Assembly (NCBI GenBank): GCA_015061955.1
Contig: SUVO01000010.1
Span: forward strand, 1-64,000
Source of the DNA: Verrucomicrobiaceae bacterium
GTDB lineage: Bacteria > Verrucomicrobiota > Verrucomicrobiia > Opitutales > Intestinicryptomonadaceae
Direction: 5' to 3'
DNA: 64,000 nt
The notes under the pieces are model-generated. The model was not told where the DNA came from and ran no database searches. It was given only the letters and a program-made list of their open reading frames with translations. The translations under genes were made by a program, and so were the position numbers. Of this stretch, positions 26,615-35,576 are shown one piece after another; within the stretch, counting starts at the first letter, position 1; each line of letters starts with the position of its first letter.

Positions 26615-28393
26615 ATGAAAAAAATAATAACAATAATATTTGCAACAATAATTGCGTCGGTTGCGTTTTCGCTCGAAACAGCAACTATAAGAATTACTAA
26701 AAAGGGTGGTGGTGTAATTGAAAATAAAGTAAATTTGCAAAAACAACCAGACGGCGCAATGCGTGTAAAGATACCCGTAAAAGATATAAAGGCAAATTAT
26801 CGCTTAATAGATGTAGTGGCAGATTGTGCGTATGCGAAAAAAGGCGATAAGGGGTTCTTTGTAATGGGTGATAGTTCGTATGGCGAGTTTATCTACGATA
26901 ATGGCGAATATTCGCCACATCATTGCCATATGCCTATATTTGGTATGAAAAGCCCAAACGGCACATTTGTTGGTATTGTAAAAGGTTTGCGTCATGAACA
27001 AATACAAGTTGTTCAGGCAAACAATGGTAAATACTCAACATTCTTTCGTTATAGATTTGATAGAACGTTTTTCGACCCATACGAAGATATAGTTGTAGAC
27101 TTCTATAAACTGCCCGATGATGCTGGATATAGCGAAATGGCAAAAGTGTATCGCGATTATCAACTAAAGCGTGGCGAAGTTAAGCTTTTGCGTGAGCGTG
27201 TAAAAAACAATCCAGCACTTGAGTATACAGCAAAGTCGATTTATGTTCGTGTAAAGCATTGTGCAAAAAATTCTCAATATAGTAATCCAGAGCATCACGC
27301 ACAGTCGGTTGAACGCGAAGCTCCACTTTCGGTTTGGTTTACTTTCGATGATATGAAAGATATCATGAAGCGTATAAAAGACTTGGGTATGAACGATGTT
27401 GAAGTGTGTTCGGTAGGTTGGACAATCAGAGGTCATGATGGTCGTCATCCACAGTATTTTCCAGTTGAACCAGCTATTGGTGGTGAGGAAAAATTCCGCG
27501 AAGCCATTAAATTTGGGAAAGATTTAGGTTTTCATGTAAACTGTCATATAAATCAAATGGCAATGTTCTATGTTTCTGATCGTTGGGACGCTAACGCAGT
27601 TGCCAAAAAATTTGATGGCGCTTTGTTTTTAGATTATTTTCAAGGTGGTGGTATGGCATTCCGTCCATGCTGGAAGCCTTTGTACGAACGTTGGGTAAAA
27701 GATGATTTCCCAAGAATGAAGAATTTGGGCTTAAATGGTATTATGCATGTTGATGTAACTTCGATGATTGATTCGTACGAATGTCATGACCCAATGCATA
27801 GAATTAACAAACAGCAGATGGCTGATTATATGAATAAGGTTAATGCGTATGCTCAAGAAATTTTTGGAGGCTTTGCATCGGAAGGTTGTACCGACCACGT
27901 TATTAAGCACTTAGACTTTGGTTTGTACTTGTGGGCATATCCTGCATGGTACGGACATTCAAAGCGTTTGGCAACAAGCTATGTACCATTCTGGCATTTG
28001 GTGTATCATGGTATTGTAATAAGTAATCCGTACTATTGCACTATTGACCCAACTTATGTAAAAGAATATGCACGTTCTGGACAACCTAAGGCATACGATT
28101 ATCTTGAAAATCCTACAAATCGTTGGTTGAAAGTAGTTGAGTATAACGGACGCCCAACGTTCTATTATCTCACATATAAAAATCTTGAACCTATGAAGCG
28201 CGCATACGATGAATATCAGAAATTGCGTTATTTACAGATGCAGTTGATGGAATATCATTCTGAAATTTCAAAAGGTGTTTTCTTAACACGTTATGAGTAT
28301 GGCGATGAAGTGGTAGTAAATTATACCGATAAGCCATACACATATAAAGGGCAGACTGTTTTGGCAAAGAATTACAAGTTGTTTAAAAAATAA
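26615..28393 (+). CDS. Secreted TIM-barrel glycoside hydrolase-like protein (GH101/GH129/DUF5696-like), copy 2
   Basis: A 592-residue exported protein (signal peptide 1-19). The N-terminal beta domain (to about 175) precedes a TIM-barrel-like core with MHVDVTSMID (candidate nucleophile Asp) and GFASEGCTDH (candidate acid/base Glu). The motif FWHLVYHGIVIS and the tail AKNYKLFKK match the other copies. An extended -10, TGATATATA, ends 9 bases before the ATG, so the mRNA leader is very short. It is convergent with and very similar to copy 3 (28631-30418), sharing a 101-bp identical block in inverted orientation. The substrate is probably an amino-sugar-containing glycan, by family analogy only. 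Confidence 0.65.
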   Translation: MKKIITIIFATIIASVAFSLETATIRITKKGGGVIENKVNLQKQPDGAMRVKIPVKDIKANYRLIDVVADCAYAKKGDKGFFVMGDSSYGEFIYDNGEYSPHHCHMPIFGMKSPNGTFVGIVKGLRHEQIQVVQANNGKYSTFFRYRFDRTFFDPYEDIVVDFYKLPDDAGYSEMAKVYRDYQLKRGEVKLLRERVKNNPALEYTAKSIYVRVKHCAKNSQYSNPEHHAQSVEREAPLSVWFTFDDMKDIMKRIKDLGMNDVEVCSVGWTIRGHDGRHPQYFPVEPAIGGEEKFREAIKFGKDLGFHVNCHINQMAMFYVSDRWDANAVAKKFDGALFLDYFQGGGMAFRPCWKPLYERWVKDDFPRMKNLGLNGIMHVDVTSMIDSYECHDPMHRINKQQMADYMNKVNAYAQEIFGGFASEGCTDHVIKHLDFGLYLWAYPAWYGHSKRLATSYVPFWHLVYHGIVISNPYYCTIDPTYVKEYARSGQPKAYDYLENPTNRWLKVVEYNGRPTFYYLTYKNLEPMKRAYDEYQKLRYLQMQLMEYHSEISKGVFLTRYEYGDEVVVNYTDKPYTYKGQTVLAKNYKLFKK

Positions 28394-28406
28394 TATCAAC
28401 CCTTGC

Positions 28407-28441
28407 AAAAAAAAGAACAGCTAACACTGTTCTTTTTTTTG
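28407..28441. terminator. Terminator after hydrolase copy 2
   Basis: An A-run with GAACAG pairs with CTGTTC and a T-run around CTAACA. It is symmetric. Confidence 0.75.
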
Positions 28442-28581
28442 TAGCATTAATATGAAATTTAAAGATGATATTGAAAAAATTACCCTATAATAGAAATTGT
28501 CCAATACTATTTTTACGCCACTTTTTCGAGAATGGACACCTTTATATTGAAGTGCAGTGGCTTTTCGGGTAATAGATAATA

Positions 28582-28614
28582 AAAAAAGACATACTTTTAG
28601 GTATGTCTTTTTTG
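28582..28614. terminator. Terminator after hydrolase copy 3
   Basis: AAAAAAGACATAC pairs with GTATGTCTTTTTT around a short loop, downstream of the minus-strand gene. It is symmetric. Confidence 0.75.
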
Positions 28615-28630
28615 TGATATAAATAAGATT

Positions 28631-30418
28631 TTAGTTAGCTTTTTTGAATAGTTTAAAGCCTTTTGCCGATACTTCTTGTCCCTTGTAGGTGAAAGGCTTA
28701 TCTGTATAATTTACTACCACTTCATCGCCAAACTCGTAGCGTGTGAGGAACACGTTTTTAGAAATCTCGCTATGATGTACCATTAGTTCCATTTGCAAGT
28801 GGCGTATTTTTTGGTAATCGTCGTACGCACGCTTCATAGGTTCGAGATTTTTATAATTTAAGTAGTAGAATGTTGGGCGTCCGTTATACTCAACTACTTT
28901 CAACCAACGATTTGTAGGATTTTCAAGATAATCGTACGCTTTGCGTTGATTTGAACCAACGTATTCTTTTTTATATGGGGCATCGATTGTTGTGTAATAT
29001 GGATTGCTAATAACAATACCATGATACACTAACTGCCAGAAAGGTACATATTTTGTTGCAAGGCGTTCTTTGTTATCTTCCCACACTGGATACGACCACA
29101 AATACAAACTGAAGTCTAAGTGTTTTATAACGTGGTCCATACCACCTTCCGATGCAAATCCACCAAAGACTTTGCGTGCGTATGCGTTTACTTTATTCAT
29201 ATATCTTGCCATTTGCTTTTTATTGAGCTTATGGCGAGGGTCGTGGCATTCATACGATGGTACTGCCGATGTCACATCGACATGCATAATACCATTCAAG
29301 CCTAAATTTTTCATTCTTACAAAGTCGTCTTTAACCCAAAGTTCGTAGAGGCGTTTCCAACATACACGGAATGCTCTGCCTGATGGTTGGAACGAATCGC
29401 TGACAAACGAGCCATTATATTTTTTTGCAACTTCGTTAGCGTCCCAACGATCAGAAACGTAGAACATTGCCATTTGATTGATATGGCAGTTTATCTGGTA
29501 GCCCATATCTTTACCTATTTGAATTGCTTCGCGGAACTTTTGTTCGCCACCAATAGCTGGTTCAACTGGGAAATATTGTGGATAACGTCCGTCTTGACCA
29601 CGTGTCGACCACCCAACCGAGCATACTTCAACATCGTTCATTCCCAAGCCCTTCATACGTTTCATAATATCTACCATATCATCGAATGTAAAACGCACGC
29701 CAAGTTTTGGTTCGGTTTCAGGTGTTTGCAAGTGATGTTTTGCATTGTTCGGATTTACATTCTTACCACAATGGCGAAGTCGTACATAAATTGATTTTGC
29801 TGTATACTCAAGTGCTGGATTATTTTTTACACGCTCACGCAAAAGCTTAACTTCGCCACGCTTTAGCTGATAATCACGATACACTTTTGCCATTTCGCTA
29901 TATCCGGCATCATCGGGCAGTTTATAGAAGTCTACAACTATATCTTCGTATGCCAAGAATTGTGTAGTATCGAATCTATAACGGAAGAATATCGAGTAAA
30001 CTCCGTTATCGGCACGCACAACTTGTATTTGTTCATGACGAAGACCTTTTGCAATGCCAACAAATGTGCCGTTAGGGCTTTTCATACCAAATATAGGCAT
30101 ATGGCAATGATGTGGCGAATATTCGCCATTATCGTAGATAAACTCGCCATACGAACTATCACCCATTACAAAGAAACCCTTGTCGCCTTTCTGAGCAAAT
30201 GCACAATCTGCAACAATGTCTATAAGTCGGTAATTTGGCTTAATATCTTTTACAGGAATTTTTACACGCAACCCACCATCTGGTTGAGGCGTTAGTGGAA
30301 CAACTTTTTCTATTACCTCTTTGGTCTTTTTTATGTAGAAGCGTAGTGTTACTGTTTCAAGTGCGAACGACACTGATGTCATTGCACTCAAAACGACTGC
30401 CAATAATAATTTTTTCAT
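28631..30418 (-). CDS. Secreted TIM-barrel glycoside hydrolase-like protein (GH101/GH129/DUF5696-like), copy 3
   Basis: A 595-residue exported protein (signal peptide 1-19), with AAAGGA 8-9 bases before its ATG. It has the same layout as copy 2, with MHVDVTSAVP and GFASEGGMDH carrying the putative catalytic Asp and Glu, and FWQLVYHGIVIS near the end. Amino-acid similarity to copy 2 is high over the full length. Stretches of near-identical DNA alternate with diverged ones, a mosaic expected from gene conversion between inverted paralogues. The function is inferred as a periplasmic or surface glycan hydrolase. Confidence 0.65.
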   Translation of the reverse strand: MKKLLLAVVLSAMTSVSFALETVTLRFYIKKTKEVIEKVVPLTPQPDGGLRVKIPVKDIKPNYRLIDIVADCAFAQKGDKGFFVMGDSSYGEFIYDNGEYSPHHCHMPIFGMKSPNGTFVGIAKGLRHEQIQVVRADNGVYSIFFRYRFDTTQFLAYEDIVVDFYKLPDDAGYSEMAKVYRDYQLKRGEVKLLRERVKNNPALEYTAKSIYVRLRHCGKNVNPNNAKHHLQTPETEPKLGVRFTFDDMVDIMKRMKGLGMNDVEVCSVGWSTRGQDGRYPQYFPVEPAIGGEQKFREAIQIGKDMGYQINCHINQMAMFYVSDRWDANEVAKKYNGSFVSDSFQPSGRAFRVCWKRLYELWVKDDFVRMKNLGLNGIMHVDVTSAVPSYECHDPRHKLNKKQMARYMNKVNAYARKVFGGFASEGGMDHVIKHLDFSLYLWSYPVWEDNKERLATKYVPFWQLVYHGIVISNPYYTTIDAPYKKEYVGSNQRKAYDYLENPTNRWLKVVEYNGRPTFYYLNYKNLEPMKRAYDDYQKIRHLQMELMVHHSEISKNVFLTRYEFGDEVVVNYTDKPFTYKGQEVSAKGFKLFKKAN

Positions 30419-30471
30419 AATGTATATTCCTTTTATATAGATATTTTGTCGTTGAAATTTTTAATCAAAAA

Positions 30472-30496
30472 AATGGTATTGAAGTACAATACCATT
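30472..30496 (-). terminator. Terminator of the PEP-CTERM gene
   Basis: AATGGTATTG pairs with CAATACCATT, followed by T-rich sequence on the minus strand. Confidence 0.7.
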
Positions 30497-30546
30497 CTTT
30501 ATTTTCAGATTATTAAATTGAAATGAACTGTCAAGCTTCTACTAAC

Positions 30547-31863
30547 TTATTTGCGCTTGCGATATGCAACAAAACTCAATGCCAATGCACCAAATATAAC
30601 TGCAAATGTAGCTGGCTCTGGAACTGCTGGTATATTTGCAGTTATATAACCAGTAGCTGAGTCCCAATACAATGCTGTGTTGCTATCGGCATTACCACTT
30701 TTTATACAGGAAATTTCATAGTTAGGGTCTAAGAACTTTTCATCAATATTTTGAAAACAAATCAATTCTTCTTCAAAATCGCTGATGTAAATTGTACCAA
30801 TTAATGCTGTACTCAAGCCATTAAGGTCTAAGCGATTACCATTTAATGTAATATAAAGCTTAGAGTTTGCGTTAGAATCAATATGTATATTGCCTAATGA
30901 ATTATCGGCGCCTAAAATGAGTTCTGCTGTAGATGGGGTACCTTCGTACTGACCAATTTCTAACGAGATGTTTTCTTGACCCATAATTGTGCCGTCGTCT
31001 TTCCTTATGCCAATTGCATTCGACGAATTCAATGTAAGTGTCGAATTTCTCATAATGAGTTTTTTATCGGCTTCATTTCCATAACGAAATAAAACAGAAT
31101 TTTCTTCTGAATCCTCAATGGTCATACTTACTCCGTTGCCAACTAAGTCCCAACGACCACCAAATAAAGTAGCTTTTGATGCTGTTTGACCTGTAATATA
31201 GTTTGTGCCATAAACATTCAATGAACCTGCACGTTTGAATACCAACTGACCAGCAATAGTAGAGCTAGCAAGGTGGTTTACTCCCGAACCATCAAACTTT
31301 AATTCTGCAACAGAACCACTTTCAATATCTAAAGAAACCTTGTTTGTTGTTGCTGTATTAGCACCTTCAAATTTTAATATACCATTATTTTTTACAATCC
31401 ACTTTGTTGAACCATGAGTGTAATGAGATTTACCCGACAACTGAATATCAAGTGTTACATTATCTACGGTAAAACCATTTACCATTAAACCAACAGATGT
31501 TGCTCTTTCGGTTGCTTGAATTGTGATGTCGGCCTCATTTGTTGAACCGATAAATTTTACACCATTTAAACCAAAGTAATTTCCACTACCCGATACAACA
31601 GCGTCAGAAACCAATTGTGTGCCTTTGTATGCACCTACATTTAGTGTCATTTTATCTATGTGGCGTGCTGATGTACGGTTGTGTGTGATTATAACACCAT
31701 CGGAGCCTACTGTATACTGACCACCAGCTTCTAAAACGCCTGTGTTTGTTCCATCTGTATTACCTGCAGATGTGAGTGGGGCTGCAGAAGATATCATATC
31801 TTCTGCAAAAGCAATGCTTGCGCTTGCAACTATGAGGGTTGTTAGTAAGGATATTTTTTTCAT
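30547..31863 (-). CDS. PEP-CTERM surface protein with beta-helix-like repeats
   Basis: This 438-residue exported protein has a signal peptide (1-20) and a C-terminal PEP-CTERM sorting signal: VPEPATF, a hydrophobic helix and the basic tail YRKRK. Exosortase would cleave this and anchor or release the protein at the surface. The middle is Gly-, Ser-, Thr- and Asn-rich with short beta-strand repeats, resembling autotransporter-like or beta-helix proteins. No exosortase is in the window. The minus-strand promoter holds a G9 tract, so expression may switch. The function is probably adhesion or matrix, and is unproven. Confidence 0.8.
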   Translation of the reverse strand: MKKISLLTTLIVASASIAFAEDMISSAAPLTSAGNTDGTNTGVLEAGGQYTVGSDGVIITHNRTSARHIDKMTLNVGAYKGTQLVSDAVVSGSGNYFGLNGVKFIGSTNEADITIQATERATSVGLMVNGFTVDNVTLDIQLSGKSHYTHGSTKWIVKNNGILKFEGANTATTNKVSLDIESGSVAELKFDGSGVNHLASSTIAGQLVFKRAGSLNVYGTNYITGQTASKATLFGGRWDLVGNGVSMTIEDSEENSVLFRYGNEADKKLIMRNSTLTLNSSNAIGIRKDDGTIMGQENISLEIGQYEGTPSTAELILGADNSLGNIHIDSNANSKLYITLNGNRLDLNGLSTALIGTIYISDFEEELICFQNIDEKFLDPNYEISCIKSGNADSNTALYWDSATGYITANIPAVPEPATFAVIFGALALSFVAYRKRK

Positions 31864-31904
31864 AAATTTTAAGTAGATAAAGTTTTATTATTATTTACCA
31901 TATT

Positions 31905-31935
31905 GTTGTACCCCCCCCCTATATGCAATTGTCAA
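31905..31935 (-). promoter_or_regulatory. Promoter with a G9 tract in its spacer (PEP-CTERM gene)
   Basis: Read on the minus strand: TTGACA (31935-31930), a 19-base spacer whose last nine bases are G (31919-31911), then TACAAC (31910-31905). It is the same layout as the promoter at 9934-9963. Loss of one or two G would give the optimal 17-18 base spacing. Confidence 0.5.
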
Positions 31936-31970
31936 GCTTTTTTTTTATTTTTTTAAAGGAAATTCTCTTG

Positions 31971-31997
31971 TTGACAATTTAATATATTTTATATTTT
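31971..31997 (+). promoter_or_regulatory. Candidate promoter of the first MGH1-like gene
   Basis: TTGACA at 31971 with TATTTT 15 bases downstream. A strong AGGAGG Shine-Dalgarno follows at 32008-32013. Confidence 0.4.
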
Positions 31998-32022
31998 ATT
32001 TTCGAGCAGGAGGCGTATTAAA

Positions 32023-33603
32023 ATGAATAAGATATTTTACACATTTGTATTTACAATTTCAGCGTATTTTTCGGCTAATGCAGACACATTAAATGACTAT
32101 GTTAATCAATTTAATAAAGACGATAACGAACTATATGTTCAACATATTCCGAATGTAAATTCCGAAGAGTTTTTGCGTAAAAATATTCCACTTTTTGAGT
32201 GTCCCGATAAAGACATAGAAAAAACTTACTACTTTCGTTGGTGGACATTTCGCAAGCACATAAAAAAGACTCCTGATGGTTTTGTTATTACAGAATTTTT
32301 GCCAGACGTAAGGTGGGCGGGTAAACACAATGCAATAGCGTGTCCGGCATGGCATCATTTTGTTGAAGGTAGATGGCTTGCCGACAAAACTTTTATTGCC
32401 GACTACTCTCGCTATTGGGTGGCTAATCCTGAAAATGCACGCAAATATAGTTTTTGGCAAGCTCATGCAAATTTAGAATACTACAAGGTATCACGCAACA
32501 TCGCATTGTTGAAAGAAATTTATCCGGCGTTAAAGGAGGATTTTTTTGCATGGGAGAAGGAGAAATTTCATGCTGATAAAGGTTTATTTTGGCAAAGCGA
32601 TAACCACGATGGCATGGAATTTTCAATATCTGGGCGACATTCAAAAACCAGATCGAATGCTTTGGGATATAGAGCTACTATAAATTCGTACATGTATGGA
32701 AATTGCATAGCGCTTTCTGAAATTGCAAAGCTTTTGGAAAATGCCAATGATGCTAAGTTCTTTGAAAATAGAGCGTTGCAAATAAAAAATGCAATCAACA
32801 CAAAGCTTTGGGATAATTCTGCTCGCTTTTATAAAGTGATTCCTTTTGAGACTTTGAAATTATCTGATGTTCGCGAGTTGCACGGTTATACGCCGTGGCT
32901 TTTCAATATTCCACCAGTAGAATATTCTGATGCATGGAAACAACTTACCGATACTAAAGGGTTTTCTGCAAAGTGGGGCTTAACCACTGCAGAGCAACGC
33001 CACCCAAATTTTCAAGTATCATATACTGGACACGAATGTCTTTGGGATGGTCCCGTTTGGCCATTTGCGACATCTATTACATTAGAAGCCCTTGCGAATT
33101 TTATAAATAATTATCCTGAATGCAGTTGGGCAGATAAGAATGTTTACTACAATACACTTAAAACTTACGCACGCTCGCACATTCGTACTTTGGAAAATGG
33201 TAAGAAAATTATGTGGATTGACGAAAATCAAGACCCATTTACTGGCGAGTGGATTGCACGCAAACGTATGATCAGTTCTGTAAATTCAAAGAATAAACAT
33301 TCTAAATATTTCATTAAAGAGCGTGGTAAAGATTACAATCACTCGCAATTTTGTAATCATGTAATTTCTGGGCTCATTGGCGTGCGTCCAACAATGCAGG
33401 GTTTCGAGTTTAAGCCATTAGTTCCAGATGATTGGCAATGGTTCTCTCTAAAAAATATAAAAATTGCCGATAAAAAAGTTGACATTATATTTGATAAAAC
33501 AGGATTAAAATATGGCAAAAAGGGTCTTCAAATTTTTGTGGATAACAAATTAGTTGTATTTTCAGAATCATTACAAAAAGCAAACGTAGATTTTACAAAA
33601 TAA
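32023..33603 (+). CDS. Secreted GH63/MGH1-like (alpha/alpha)6 glycoside hydrolase, copy A
   Basis: A 526-residue exported protein (signal peptide 1-20) preceded by AGGAGG. Its (alpha/alpha)6-barrel motifs resemble the GH63/mannosylglycerate-hydrolase-like clan: YYFRWWTFRKHI, the acidic NHDGMEFSISGR, ELHGYTPWLFNIP, WDGPVWPFATS (the WxGPxW signature) and RGKDYNHSQFCNHVISGLIG. A short beta tail follows. It probably trims a glycan in the periplasm or at the surface, and the specificity cannot be read. A close tandem paralogue lies at 33943, with a decayed carA piece between them. Confidence 0.75.
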   Translation: MNKIFYTFVFTISAYFSANADTLNDYVNQFNKDDNELYVQHIPNVNSEEFLRKNIPLFECPDKDIEKTYYFRWWTFRKHIKKTPDGFVITEFLPDVRWAGKHNAIACPAWHHFVEGRWLADKTFIADYSRYWVANPENARKYSFWQAHANLEYYKVSRNIALLKEIYPALKEDFFAWEKEKFHADKGLFWQSDNHDGMEFSISGRHSKTRSNALGYRATINSYMYGNCIALSEIAKLLENANDAKFFENRALQIKNAINTKLWDNSARFYKVIPFETLKLSDVRELHGYTPWLFNIPPVEYSDAWKQLTDTKGFSAKWGLTTAEQRHPNFQVSYTGHECLWDGPVWPFATSITLEALANFINNYPECSWADKNVYYNTLKTYARSHIRTLENGKKIMWIDENQDPFTGEWIARKRMISSVNSKNKHSKYFIKERGKDYNHSQFCNHVISGLIGVRPTMQGFEFKPLVPDDWQWFSLKNIKIADKKVDIIFDKTGLKYGKKGLQIFVDNKLVVFSESLQKANVDFTK

Positions 33604-33607
33604 TGTG

Positions 33608-33800
33608 ATGTCCCTAGTAATTGGCGTTGCAAAATGAGTCTCAATGATTTTTTGGTAAAAAATAAAATATACCAGCAATAAGTGGTATTGACACTAGAGC
33701 TATAACAAAAAACTTCGTTTGAATGGTGTGGTAAAAGCTTGTATTTCAACTGAAGATATTTCAGATGTGGAAGCGGTAAAGCGATATGGTAAAGTAAAAT
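33608..33800 (+). pseudogene. carA: Decayed carA fragment
   Basis: The DNA from about 33608 matches carA codons 87-143 (25531-25710), with shared runs such as AATTGGCGTTGCAAAATGAG and TTTCAACTGAAGATATTTC, plus frameshifting single-base changes. It then jumps to the carA 3' end (GATATGGTAAAGTA) and the carA-type terminator. It has no start, is interrupted by stops and lacks the middle of the gene. It is a relic of a second carA copy lying between the two MGH1-like paralogues. Confidence 0.85.
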
Positions 33801-33820
33801 TACAAAAATAAAATTTTGAA

Positions 33821-33853
33821 CAGACAACATCTCAAAATGTTGTCTGTTTTTTT
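33821..33853 (+). terminator. Terminator copied with the carA relic
   Basis: CAGACAACAT pairs with ATGTTGTCTG followed by seven T. It is a near copy of the carBA terminator at 26433-26469 and now serves the upstream hydrolase. Confidence 0.75.
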
Positions 33854-33942
33854 GTGTTTGTCGTCCACTATGTATATATTTTTCAAGTTTTTTTAAAATT
33901 TTTTATTGTTGATTATTTATTATATTTAGGTAGTCTTGAACT

Positions 33943-35505
33943 ATGGAAAGATTTTTTTATTGGGTGTCGTTAATCATCGTCGGGGCTTCGGCGAGTGCTG
34001 ATATATTGAATAACTATGTTGAACAATTCAACAAAGATGATAATGAATTATATGTTCAACACATTCCAAATTCAAAAGCTGAAGAGTTTTTGCGTAAAAA
34101 TATTTCGCTTTTTGAGTGTCCAGATAAAGATATAGAAAAAACTTACTACTTTCGCTGGTGGACATTTCGCAAGCACATAAAAAAGACTCCTGACGGTTTT
34201 GTAATTACAGAGTTTTTACCAAAAGTACCATGGTCTGGCAAGCACAACGCAATAGTATGTCCGGCATGGCATCATTTTGTCGAAGGCAGATGGCTCGATG
34301 ACAAAACTTTTATTGCCGACTACTCTCGCTATTGGGTGGCTAATCCTGAAAATGCACGCAAATATAGTTTTTGGCAAGCTCATGCAAATTTAGAATACTA
34401 TAAGGTTTCACGCAATATCGAATTACTGAAAAAAATTTATCCGGCGTTAAAGGAGGATTTTTTTGCATGGGAAAAAGAGAAATTTCATGCCGATAAAAAT
34501 TTATTTTGGCAAATCGATAGCCGCGATGGTATGGAGCTTTCAATATCGGGCAGATACGCAAAAAATGAATGGAATGCTAAGGGATACAGAGCTACAATAA
34601 ATTCGTATATGTATGGTAATTGCGTAGCTTTGGCAGAGATTGCAAAACTCTTAAATAACGAAGCAGATGCTAAGTTTTTTCAAAAACGTGCCTCGCAGAT
34701 AAAAGAAGCTATAAATACAAAACTTTGGGATAATTCTGCACGTTTCTACAAAGTAATTCCATTTGAATTGCAAAAGTTTTCGGATGTTCGCGAGTTGCAT
34801 GGTTATACGCCATGGCTTTTCAATATTCCACCAACAGAATATTCCGATGCATGGAAACAACTTACCGATACTAAAGGGTTTTCTGCAAAGTGGGGCTTAA
34901 CTACAGCAGAACAGCGACACCCAAATTTCCAGATATTGTACGCCAGACTTAGTAGGGGAAATTGTCGTTGGGACGGTCCTGTGTGGCCATTTGCTACATC
35001 TATTACATTAGAAGCATTGGCAAATTTTATAAATAATTATCCCGAATGCAGTTGGGCAAATAAAGATGTCTATTACGATGTTCTTAAAACATACGCGCGT
35101 TCACACGTTCATACTTTAGAAAATGGCAAAAAAGTTATGTGGATTGATGAAAATCAAGATCCATATTCAGGAGTTTGGGTTGCTCGCAAACGTATGATAG
35201 ATTTCAAAAGTAAAAATTACATAAAAGAACGAGGCAAGGATTACAACCACTCACAGTTTTGTAATCATATAATTTCTGGATTGATTGGAGTGCGTCCGAC
35301 AATGAATGGTTTCGAGTTCAAGCCATTAGTTCCAGATGATTGGCAATGGTTCTCTCTAAAAAATATAAAAATTGCCGATAAAAAAGTTGACATTATATTT
35401 GATAAAACAGGATTAAAGTATGGCAAAAAGGGTCTTCAAATTTTTGTGGATAACAATTTAGTTATATTTTCAGAATCATTACAAAAGGCGAATATAAAAT
35501 TGTAA
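33943..35505 (+). CDS. Secreted GH63/MGH1-like glycoside hydrolase, copy B
   Basis: A 520-residue tandem paralogue of the gene at 32023, with the same signature blocks (RWWTFRKHI, SRDGMELSISGR, WDGPVWPFATS, RGKDYNHSQFCNH) and a signal peptide. Main differences cluster around residues 340-350 (LYARLSRGN here) and in a short deletion near residue 435. The last roughly 155 coding bases are almost identical to copy A (four differences seen), while upstream parts differ far more, which suggests local gene conversion. The same reaction class with shifted specificity is likely. Confidence 0.75.
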   Translation: MERFFYWVSLIIVGASASADILNNYVEQFNKDDNELYVQHIPNSKAEEFLRKNISLFECPDKDIEKTYYFRWWTFRKHIKKTPDGFVITEFLPKVPWSGKHNAIVCPAWHHFVEGRWLDDKTFIADYSRYWVANPENARKYSFWQAHANLEYYKVSRNIELLKKIYPALKEDFFAWEKEKFHADKNLFWQIDSRDGMELSISGRYAKNEWNAKGYRATINSYMYGNCVALAEIAKLLNNEADAKFFQKRASQIKEAINTKLWDNSARFYKVIPFELQKFSDVRELHGYTPWLFNIPPTEYSDAWKQLTDTKGFSAKWGLTTAEQRHPNFQILYARLSRGNCRWDGPVWPFATSITLEALANFINNYPECSWANKDVYYDVLKTYARSHVHTLENGKKVMWIDENQDPYSGVWVARKRMIDFKSKNYIKERGKDYNHSQFCNHIISGLIGVRPTMNGFEFKPLVPDDWQWFSLKNIKIADKKVDIIFDKTGLKYGKKGLQIFVDNNLVIFSESLQKANIKL

Positions 35506-35540
35506 GAGAATTTATGCCTTTGGTGTTTTATTGATTTTTG

Positions 35541-35570
35541 TTGAATTTTTTTATATCTTGAATTTAATAA
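35541..35570 (+). promoter_or_regulatory. Promoter of the pyrophosphatase gene; probably leaderless
   Basis: TTGAAT, 18 bases, then TAATAA ending 7 bases before the ATG at 35577. There is no Shine-Dalgarno, so transcription would start at or next to the start codon. Confidence 0.4.
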
Positions 35571-35576
35571 TACACA

